Assembly (NCBI GenBank): GCA_022226955.1
Contig: CP092079.1
Coordinates: 475,217-539,216 of the forward strand
Reading direction: 5' to 3'
DNA from: Nitrospira sp.
GTDB lineage: Bacteria; Nitrospirota; Nitrospiria; Nitrospirales; Nitrospiraceae
DNA: 64,000 nt
Below are positions 1 to 6,253 of the stretch, in pieces (position 1 is the first letter of the stretch; every line of letters starts with the position of its first letter). Both the position numbers and the translations under genes were made by a program. The notes below the pieces were generated by a model that saw nothing but the letters and a program-made list of their open reading frames with translations, did no database searches and had not been told where the DNA came from.

Positions 1-129
1 TTCGGGTGTGTAACTGCCCATCATTCTTGGGTATCTGCCCTTTTTGACGGGCGCGTGTGTTTAAATTTACACGGGGCCTCGGTATTTATATGCGCGTGCC
101 CCTTCCAGGTCGGCGCTAAGGCCGTTGCG

Positions 130-1197
130 TTATTTCGGAAACGTCTTCGGAGCGGTCACATGCTGCCAGCCTTCGCCGTTCAGCGATTTCAGTAACGCCA
201 CCACATCTTGCTGTTCCTGCCCGGTCAGTTCGAGCGGAATGATCGTGTTGTCCTGATGCGGATTCTTGACGCCGCCTTGGTTATAGAATTGCACAACGGC
301 CTCCAGCGTTTTGAACCGGCCATCGTGCATGTAGGGTGCGGTACGGGCGATTTCCCGCAACGTCGGTGTCTTGAAGGCGCCGATGTCTTCCGGGTTCTTG
401 GTCACCAGATAGCGGCCCAGATCCACGTTGTTGGTATCCCAGCCGATGCCAAGGTTGTGGAATTTCTCGTCGGTGAAATTAAAGCCCGAGTGGCACCGCG
501 TGCAGCGCGCCTTCCCTCTGAATAACTCAAGGCCGCGGCGCGCCGATTCTGACAGGGCGTTCTCCTCGCCGCCCAGATCGAATTTGTCGACAGGGCTGTT
601 CCCGGACAAGACCGTCCGTTGAAAGCTCGCAATGGCTTTCCCGACGTCCTCAATGACGATCTCGCGCCCGAATACGTCCTGGAAGAGCTTTCGATAACCC
701 GGCATCTTCCTCATCTTTGCAACCATCTCGTCGTGATTGATGAATCCATGTTCGACCGGATTCGCGAAGGGCCCGATGGATTGCTCTTCCAGCGTGTCGG
801 CGCGGCCGTCCCAAAACTGGCCTTTGCTGAACACGCGGTTGATCGACGCAGGTGCGCTACGGCCCCCCTTCAGTTTGTTGATGCCGGTCGACACCGGCAT
901 CCCGTCGGCAAAGCCTTTCGCCGGGAGATGGCAGCTTACGCAGGCGATCGTGTCGTTTTTCGAGAGACGTTTGTCGAAGAACAGGAGCCGGCCTAATTCA
1001 ACCTTCTTGACAGTCATTGGATTCTCAGCCGGAACGAAGGTGTTCGGATCTTCCAGGCCTTGGATCTGGGGAAGTTTGTAATCGACGGCAAGGCCGGCCC
1101 CTGTTTCGCTGTGGGCAATGGGCACGGGGCTCACCGCTCCGGCAAGCGTCAGGAAGGAAATGGCGGTTATGCGGAGAACCGATGCGCTGGTATTCAT
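130..1197 (-). CDS. Di-haem cytochrome c peroxidase (MauG/CcpA family)
   Basis: Predicted periplasmic enzyme reducing hydrogen peroxide to water with electrons from small c-type cytochromes. The 355-residue product has an N-terminal signal peptide and two CXXCH haem-attachment motifs, CVSCH near residue 88 and CTRCH near residue 233, the spacing and length usual for bacterial di-haem peroxidases. A later APYMHDGRF segment is also typical of the family. The ATG has an AGGAG-like site just upstream (GAAAGGAGCTGCCTC). It is divergent from an OxyR-type regulator, which fits control by peroxide. MauG-like maturation enzymes share the fold, so the exact substrate is inferred. Confidence 0.9.
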   Translation of the reverse strand: MNTSASVLRITAISFLTLAGAVSPVPIAHSETGAGLAVDYKLPQIQGLEDPNTFVPAENPMTVKKVELGRLLFFDKRLSKNDTIACVSCHLPAKGFADGMPVSTGINKLKGGRSAPASINRVFSKGQFWDGRADTLEEQSIGPFANPVEHGFINHDEMVAKMRKMPGYRKLFQDVFGREIVIEDVGKAIASFQRTVLSGNSPVDKFDLGGEENALSESARRGLELFRGKARCTRCHSGFNFTDEKFHNLGIGWDTNNVDLGRYLVTKNPEDIGAFKTPTLREIARTAPYMHDGRFKTLEAVVQFYNQGGVKNPHQDNTIIPLELTGQEQQDVVALLKSLNGEGWQHVTAPKTFPK

Positions 1198-1277
1198 GAG
1201 GCAGCTCCTTTCTGAAATGAGTTGCTGTAAGCAATGCTAAATCGCATCATGCAATTAGTCCAATTGATTAAATTATG

Positions 1278-1296
1278 AGCATAGATTTATTATGCT
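1278..1296. promoter_or_regulatory. Inverted repeat, candidate OxyR/LysR operator
   Basis: AGCATA-N7-TATGCT is a perfect inverted repeat lying 20 bases upstream of the oxyR-like start and about 80 bases upstream of the divergent peroxidase gene. Flanking AT bases at 1275-1276 and 1298-1299 extend the symmetry. LysR-type regulators usually bind such interrupted palindromes in divergent promoters. Binding is inferred. Confidence 0.45.
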
Positions 1297-1316
1297 TATC
1301 GATAAGGAGCAACAAT

Positions 1317-2294
1317 ATGACCTTGACCGAGCTTCGCTATCTCGTCGCCTTGGCGCAGGACCGGCACTTCGGCCTGGCTTCTGAGCGGTGTTGCGTGACC
1401 CAGCCGGCGCTAAGTCTGGCGGTTCAGAAATTGGAAGATGAGCTCGGGACGATGATCTTCGAGCGGCGCAAACGCCAGGTTGTCTTGACCGCGCTGGGAG
1501 AGCGGATCGTTCATCAGGCCCAGCGTGTGCTGGAAGAGGCCGACCAGATTCGCGCCATTGCGGCCCAAGGAAAAGATCAAATGGCGGGTCCGCTTCGTCT
1601 TGGCGCCATTGCGACGGTTGGACCCTATATCTTGCCGGATCTCGTTCCCGCGCTCAGCAAGCGCGCGCCGCTCATGCCGCTGGAGATCGAGGAAAATCTA
1701 ACGCTCAATCTAGTGGCGATGCTGAAAAGCGGGCAGCTCGACGTGATTCTGATCGCGCTGCCTTTGGATGAACCGGGGCTGGTCACGCAGGCGTTGTACG
1801 ATGAGCCGTTTAAAGCGCTCGTTCCGGTCGGACATCCCTGGCAGAAACGGAAGTCGATCGATTCGCGCCTGCTTGGATCCGAAAAAGTTCTACTACCGCA
1901 TGCCGGGCACTGTTTTCGGCAACAGGTGTTGGATACCTGTCCCGAGTTGAGTCGATCCGATACCGAAGGCTGGCAAGGGAATTCATTGGAGACCATCCGT
2001 CAAATGGTCGCATCCGGCCTCGGGATTACGGTCTTGCCTTGTAGTGCGTTGACCTCTAAGCACAAGAACAAACGGCTGATCACCATTGATCTGGCCAAGC
2101 CGGTCCCCGGACGACGGATCGGCCTGGCCTGGCGACGTGGGTTTACCAGGCCTCAGGTCATCGATGTCATGTGCAAGGCCATCGCGTCTCTAAAAATTCA
2201 TGGTTTGAAGCATGTTGTGTCAAAGAACGATCATAAGCCGTCTGTGTTTGACACAAACCCTGTTCCAGGGCAGGATATGGGGAGCCTCGCCTAG
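1317..2294 (+). CDS. oxyR: OxyR-type LysR-family peroxide regulator
   Basis: LysR-type transcription regulator of 325 residues. An N-terminal winged helix-turn-helix (MTLTELRYLVALAQ onward) precedes a two-lobed sensing domain. Within the sensing domain the segment GHCFRQQVLDTC places two cysteines nine positions apart, matching the redox pair C199/C208 of Escherichia coli OxyR, so a peroxide-driven disulfide switch is likely. I chose ATG 1317 because AAGGAG lies at 1304-1309. An upstream in-frame ATG at 1275 lies before that site and overlaps the operator. It probably controls the divergent peroxidase and itself. Confidence 0.9.
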   Translation: MTLTELRYLVALAQDRHFGLASERCCVTQPALSLAVQKLEDELGTMIFERRKRQVVLTALGERIVHQAQRVLEEADQIRAIAAQGKDQMAGPLRLGAIATVGPYILPDLVPALSKRAPLMPLEIEENLTLNLVAMLKSGQLDVILIALPLDEPGLVTQALYDEPFKALVPVGHPWQKRKSIDSRLLGSEKVLLPHAGHCFRQQVLDTCPELSRSDTEGWQGNSLETIRQMVASGLGITVLPCSALTSKHKNKRLITIDLAKPVPGRRIGLAWRRGFTRPQVIDVMCKAIASLKIHGLKHVVSKNDHKPSVFDTNPVPGQDMGSLA

Positions 2295-2340
2295 AGAAAG
2301 CTCTTTTTTACTCACCCATTGTTATGTGCAGGAGGGATAC

Positions 2341-2742
2341 ATGCGAAACATAGTCATGACCGCAATTGCCGCAGTATTGTTGATCGGTGCCGGTTCGTCG
2401 GTGTATGCCGACGATACGATGAAGAGCGAACTAGGCGCGATGAAGGACCAGATGAAGGCCGATTTGAAGGCTGATCAAAGCAAGCTCGCCGCCGAGAAGG
2501 ACCAGATGAAAGCCGACATGAAGGCCAAAAAAGAGGACATGAAGGGCAAACTGAAGGCGCATCGCGAGGAGTCGAAAGCCAAGCGGGCTGCCATGAAGGA
2601 CCAGATCAAGGCGAAGCAAGACGAGGTCAAGGCTCAGGGGGATGCTGTCAAAGCCCAGGGACAAGAAATGAAAGCGGCCGGGCAGGATTTGAAGGCGACG
2701 GGGATGGAACTGAAAGATGCCATCGGCGCGCTAGGGAAATAG
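2341..2742 (+). CDS. Secreted lysine-rich, heptad-like protein
   Basis: No family recognised. The 133-residue product begins with a signal peptide ending near VYADD, then consists almost entirely of charged helical repeats rich in K, A, M, D and E, with recurring units such as MKDQMKAD, KAKKEDMKG and VKAQGDAVKAQG. Composition predicts a long helix or coiled coil in the periplasm. A strong GGAGG at 2331-2335 fixes the start; a longer in-frame ORF from 2212 would overlap oxyR and lacks support. A clear terminator follows. It might be a stress or envelope spacer protein, but this is a guess. Confidence 0.75.
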   Translation: MRNIVMTAIAAVLLIGAGSSVYADDTMKSELGAMKDQMKADLKADQSKLAAEKDQMKADMKAKKEDMKGKLKAHREESKAKRAAMKDQIKAKQDEVKAQGDAVKAQGQEMKAAGQDLKATGMELKDAIGALGK

Positions 2743-2766
2743 TCGGTTCGGTTTTTCTTGAACGTG

Positions 2767-2799
2767 AAACGGCCTCTGGCACAGTGTCAGAGGCCGTTT
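2767..2799 (+). terminator. Rho-independent terminator after the lysine-rich gene
   Basis: AAACGGCCTCTG (2767-2778) pairs perfectly with CAGAGGCCGTTT (2788-2799) around a nine-base loop, followed by a short T-rich tail. It lies 24 bases after the stop codon. Confidence 0.85.
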
Positions 2800-2869
2800 G
2801 TTTAAGTGGGTTACTTGTTCCCGGCATGATCGTCTGGTAGCATCCCCGCCAATTCACCGAGGCCTCGCT

Positions 2870-3643
2870 ATGAAAATTGCCACGTTCAACGCCAATTCTC
2901 TCCGCAAGCGGCTGCCGATCGTGCTGGATTGGCTTGCCCAGCAGAAGCCCGACGTGCTGTGCATACAAGAGACCAAAGTGCAGGACAGCGAATTTCCGCT
3001 ATTGGCGCTAGAGCCATCGGGTTACCACATTACATTTCGCGGAATGAAATCGTATAACGGCGTGGCCATCTTGAGCCGGAAGAAGCCGGAAGCGGTGTTT
3101 CACGGCTTCGACGATGGCGGCGAATCCGAAGAGGCGCGGCTCCTCCGGGTCGTCATCGACGGGATTCCCATCGTGAATACCTATGTGCCGCAGGGCTTTG
3201 AGATCGATTCACCCAAGTACCAATATAAACTGGGGTGGTACGAGCGGCTCAGAAAGTATTTCGAGACACATCTCTCTCCTGGCAAGCCGGCTATCTGGTG
3301 CGGGGACATGAATGTGGCACCGCGCCCTATGGATGTGCATAGTCCGGAGAAGCATCTCAAGCATGTCTGCTATCACGAAGATGCGCGAAAGGCCTATGAA
3401 CGGACGCTGGCCTGGGGTTTTGAGGATGTCTTTGTGAGGCTGTATCCGGACCGGCGGCAGTATACGTTTTGGGATTACCGGGCGTCGAGCTCGTTAGAAG
3501 CGAATAAAGGCTGGCGGATCGATCATATGTTGGCGACGGCATCGTTAGCGGAGAAATGTAGGAGGGTTGACGTGGACGTCGAGCCGCGGCGAGCGAAAGA
3601 CCCATCAGATCATACGTTCCTATGGGCAGAGTTTTCGGTCTAA
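2870..3643 (+). CDS. xthA: Exodeoxyribonuclease III (AP endonuclease family)
   Basis: Metal-dependent DNA repair nuclease that cleaves at abasic sites and has 3'-exonuclease activity. The 257-residue protein shows the family motifs in order: the N-terminal NAN segment, QETK metal ligand, WCGDMNVAP, YTFWDYR, RIDHMLA and a terminal SDH catalytic triad part (PSDHTFLWAEF). Length is normal for the ExoIII group. The ATG at 2870 starts at the family's usual MKIATFNANS. An in-frame extension back to 2798 runs into the terminator and is rejected. Confidence 0.95.
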   Translation: MKIATFNANSLRKRLPIVLDWLAQQKPDVLCIQETKVQDSEFPLLALEPSGYHITFRGMKSYNGVAILSRKKPEAVFHGFDDGGESEEARLLRVVIDGIPIVNTYVPQGFEIDSPKYQYKLGWYERLRKYFETHLSPGKPAIWCGDMNVAPRPMDVHSPEKHLKHVCYHEDARKAYERTLAWGFEDVFVRLYPDRRQYTFWDYRASSSLEANKGWRIDHMLATASLAEKCRRVDVDVEPRRAKDPSDHTFLWAEFSV

Positions 3644-3732
3644 CCGCATGCGCGACGTCCACACCCGCCCGATCCGGTAGCAGGGCAAGTCCTCCCCACT
3701 AACCAGATGGGAGCAGATCGACAACGTGAACC

Positions 3733-3903
3733 TCAAGCAGCCCGCATGAGCGAGTCTTTTCTAAGCCGGCTGCTGAGCCGGTTTCGCTGTATCAACGGAT
3801 CCAAGACCAATCCGCAATTGATGCATCGATGCACGACAGATGCAGGCGCGAGTTCCGGCCGTTGTTCTTTAATCATGAAGCCTTTGCATTTTTGACAGTT
3901 CAT
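3733..3903 (-). CDS. Small two-CXXC zinc-ribbon-like protein
   Basis: A 56-residue gene below usual ORF length cut-offs. Translation of the minus strand from ATG 3903 gives an N-terminal MNCQKCKGFM with one CXXC and, 22 residues after it, HRCINCGLVLDP with a second CXXC, then a basic tail. The two knuckles should bind one zinc. A textbook GGAGGA site sits seven bases before the ATG (AGAGGAGGACAGATTG). Similar short ribbons are, as I recall, common in Nitrospira, but no function is known to me. Opposite-strand ORFs here look like shadows. Confidence 0.75.
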   Translation of the reverse strand: MNCQKCKGFMIKEQRPELAPASVVHRCINCGLVLDPLIQRNRLSSRLRKDSLMRAA

Positions 3904-4218
3904 CAATCTGTCCTCCTCTCGATAGCTCCACAGTCGAAGGTCTGATCGCTGTTCGAGAGTAAACGTAACATCCTCAGATTAATCCTGTGTTAACAGGTAG
4001 TTAAAAGTGTCTAATCTTTGGCGGAATGCACCGTTGCTTCCAAGAGGCAATCGTCACCGATTATTTGCGCGCCTTTCGTGTTGCAAGGGGCGTCTCGCCC
4101 GTAGAAGGCGGATTTCACGAGTTAGTGGCGAACGTGTGGCAATTGCACGTCGTGGATGGTTTTGGTCCCTCCGCCCGGTTGATGCTTGACCGCGCCAAGC
4201 GCATCGCTAATGTCGATG
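3904..4218. other. Gap without a convincing gene
   Basis: About 315 bases between the zinc-ribbon gene and the Fnr-type gene. Short plus-strand ORFs (4007-4189, 4026-4247) have no ribosome binding site or recognisable protein character. A small inverted repeat TTAAC-AGGTA-GTTAA lies at 3991-4005. It probably holds the promoter of the minus-strand zinc-ribbon gene. Confidence 0.5.
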
Positions 4219-4992
4219 TCATGGTTCGCAACAGGTGGCGTGCTTGAGCCGTTTGAGGTTCGGGATAAGGATGGTGCGTCTCGACGAGCGTACAACCCCG
4301 GATTTTTGGAATTTGCTCAATAGTCGGCTAATGGTTTCCGGCGTCGTGGCGATCAAAGAGGCCAGGTCCGCGCGTTCCAATGTGGCAGGCAAGGCGACCT
4401 CGTTTAAGACTTGCTCTCCCCCCAAATCCGCCAAGGCTCGAAGCAGGGCCAGCATGCGTTCACAGGCGCTGTCGCGGGCCAGTTCGCCCTGGCGTTCTTC
4501 AAGGCGCTTCATCTGGCGGCCGACTTGCTGGACTAGCTTCAAAGAAAAGTCGGGCTGTTCTCGCAAGGCGCGCTGAAACTCGCTCTGCCTCAGTACGGCG
4601 ACGGTCGCATTGATGAGCACCTTGGCGGAGACCGAGTAGAGATTCTTCTCCAGCAACGCATCCGTGGCATTGAGGTATCCGCCGATTCCGACCAGGTGCA
4701 GTCCACACTCGTGGCCGTCCTCATTGCAGGAATGCACGGCGACGGCGCCAGTGCAGACGACATGGAGTCCGATCATCGGCTCATGCTCCACGCAAATATA
4801 CTGTCCGGCCCGATATTCGGTGAACAGCGCGGGCACGGCCTGCTCCGGCGCCTGAGCGTTGACCAGATCGGCGAGCGGGCAGCGTGTTCGCTCGGGGCAT
4901 CGCCGGCATCCCGCGTTCATGGGATAGGCATGGCGTCGTTTGACCGTCCGGGCGGCGGATGCGCGTTTTTCGTTGCTGGAAGGCTTCGGCAT
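4219..4992 (-). CDS. Crp/Fnr-family regulator with N-terminal Fe-S-type cysteines
   Basis: Transcription regulator of 257 residues. An N-terminal CRRCPERTRC gives C-X2-C-X5-C, the spacing of three cluster ligands in Escherichia coli FNR; further cysteines in VVCTGAVAVHSC and HECGLH could supply the fourth. A cyclic-nucleotide-like beta barrel and long dimer helix follow, then a C-terminal helix-turn-helix with recognition helix TTPETISRLL, the E--SR pattern of FNR proteins. I chose ATG 4992 over the TTG at 5034 because GAGGAACT precedes the ATG and the TTG lies inside an Fnr-type box. Oxygen or redox sensing is inferred. Confidence 0.85.
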   Translation of the reverse strand: MPKPSSNEKRASAARTVKRRHAYPMNAGCRRCPERTRCPLADLVNAQAPEQAVPALFTEYRAGQYICVEHEPMIGLHVVCTGAVAVHSCNEDGHECGLHLVGIGGYLNATDALLEKNLYSVSAKVLINATVAVLRQSEFQRALREQPDFSLKLVQQVGRQMKRLEERQGELARDSACERMLALLRALADLGGEQVLNEVALPATLERADLASLIATTPETISRLLSKFQKSGVVRSSRRTILIPNLKRLKHATCCEP

Positions 4993-5020
4993 AGTTCCTC
5001 GCGAGTGCGGGCGTGGGTGG

Positions 5021-5034
5021 TTGACATCGGTCAA
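5021..5034. promoter_or_regulatory. Fnr/Dnr-type operator, perfect half-sites
   Basis: TTGAC-ATCG-GTCAA is a perfect palindrome of the Crp/Fnr-Dnr class, 29 bases upstream of the regulator's ATG in the intergenic region shared with the divergent uptake operon. Autoregulation is the simplest reading. Confidence 0.55.
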
Positions 5035-5042
5035 TCTGGATC

Positions 5043-5056
5043 GTGATCTAGGTCAT
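5043..5056. promoter_or_regulatory. Second Fnr-type box
   Basis: GTGATCTAGGTCAT matches NTGAY-N4-RTCAN and is centred 22 bases, two helical turns, from the box at 5021-5034. Tandem in-phase sites suggest cooperative binding. Confidence 0.4.
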
Positions 5057-5107
5057 TCGCACGGGTGTTTCCCGTCATGGACGCGCGGTCACGACTCTCT
5101 GTATGAC

Positions 5108-5136
5108 AGTATACATTACTCAACGTAAAGTATACA
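5108..5136. promoter_or_regulatory. Direct repeat AGTATACA upstream of uptake operon
   Basis: AGTATACA occurs at 5108-5115 and 5129-5136, 21 bases apart; each contains the palindrome GTATAC. The pair ends 22 bases before the first gene of the operon. It could be an operator for an unknown regulator or part of the core promoter. Confidence 0.35.
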
Positions 5137-5158
5137 CGTATAACAAGGAGCGTGTGTC

Positions 5159-6253
5159 ATGCGATTCGGGTTGTCGGGGTGCGGCGGCGGATTTGAAAGC
5201 GGCGACGCCGCGTCGTGCCTGTCGTTCGCCGTGCTTGCCGAGCAGTTAGGGTTCGATGCGCTATGGATCAATGAAGAGCATTTCCAAGGGCCGAGCGGGG
5301 GAAGAGGACGGCGGTGCCTGTCGCCTGTCGTGTTGGCGGCGGCGTTCGCGGCCCGGACCGTACGGATCCGGATCGGGTTTTCCGTGCTGTTGCTGCCGTT
5401 GCACCACCCGCTCAGGCTCGCGGAGGAATTGGCCACGCTGGATGTCCTGAGCGAGGGGCGCCTGAATTTCGGGGTGTCTCGTGGCGGGAACCCCGGGTAT
5501 TCGGCGGCGTACGGAGTCGATCCATCGAAAGGCCGGGAGGCATTCGAGGCCTCGCTGTCGTTCATGCGGCGGTGCTGGACTGAGCCCGAGGTTCAGATCG
5601 AAGCCGGACGGTACTCGGTTCAGCCGAAGCCGGTTCAGCTGCCCCATCCTCCGATCTTTATCGGCACCTATAACGAAGACACCGCGCGCTGGGCCGGCCG
5701 GACCGGATACGGGCTGATCCAGCACGGCATTCAATCGTTGCCGAATGTGCGGCGTGTCATGCAGGCCTATGCAAGCGCGGGCGGCTCGGCGCCGGACGTT
5801 CCCGTCGGGCGGTTCGTCTATGTGAGTGAGAGCGACGCATCCGCCAAACGGGAGCTCGCGCCCGTCATCCTGGATTTGACCGACCGGCTGCGCCGGGCCG
5901 GCGTTCCTACCCGCTTGGGCACGCTGAGCGAGGCAGATCTGGACCCAGAGCGGTTCTACGAAGAAATGGTCATCGCCGGAAGCCCCGACACATGCGTTGG
6001 GAAACTCGCCGCTCTGCGGGACGAGCTGGGCACTGAATACGTGAATTGCCTTTCGTCATTCTTCGGATTCTTGCCGACGGACCGGCTGCGGGCGTCGCTG
6101 CGCTTGTTCGGGACGGACGTGATGCCCCGCATGTCCGATTCCAAGATCGCCGGGCAAGACTGTTGCTGCGGCCTTCACGGGGATCGGGAGGGGGATTCAG
6201 CGGGACCATCGATTCAGGTCGATAGGAAACAGAAAGGAGTCGAGCATCGATGA
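5159..6253 (+). CDS. Luciferase-like (LLM) flavin-dependent monooxygenase
   Basis: Predicted FMN-dependent oxidoreductase of the bacterial-luciferase superfamily, 364 residues. The N-terminal barrel shows LGFDALWINEEHF, followed by a TVRIRIGFSVLLLPLHHPLRLAEELATLD segment and SEGRLNFGVSRGG, all family hallmarks. Members oxidise thioethers, sulfonates, aldehydes or chelators such as nitrilotriacetate. The C-terminus carries an unusual DCCCGLHG stretch (cysteines about 335-337) and a polar tail absent from typical members. AAGGAG precedes the ATG. The stop overlaps the next start by four bases (ATGA), so it is coupled to the TonB receptor; processing of an imported ligand is inferred. Confidence 0.8.
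   Translation: MRFGLSGCGGGFESGDAASCLSFAVLAEQLGFDALWINEEHFQGPSGGRGRRCLSPVVLAAAFAARTVRIRIGFSVLLLPLHHPLRLAEELATLDVLSEGRLNFGVSRGGNPGYSAAYGVDPSKGREAFEASLSFMRRCWTEPEVQIEAGRYSVQPKPVQLPHPPIFIGTYNEDTARWAGRTGYGLIQHGIQSLPNVRRVMQAYASAGGSAPDVPVGRFVYVSESDASAKRELAPVILDLTDRLRRAGVPTRLGTLSEADLDPERFYEEMVIAGSPDTCVGKLAALRDELGTEYVNCLSSFFGFLPTDRLRASLRLFGTDVMPRMSDSKIAGQDCCCGLHGDREGDSAGPSIQVDRKQKGVEHR

Noticed and set aside
1-129. Left edge of the window
   Set aside because: Small hairpins such as GCCC-N8-GGGC are present, but no gene or clear terminator can be assigned without the neighbouring sequence.
5035-5158. Cobalamin riboswitch before the uptake operon
   Set aside because: The 124-base region is too short and lacks the B12-box-like GCCACTG element; DNA-binding sites explain it better.
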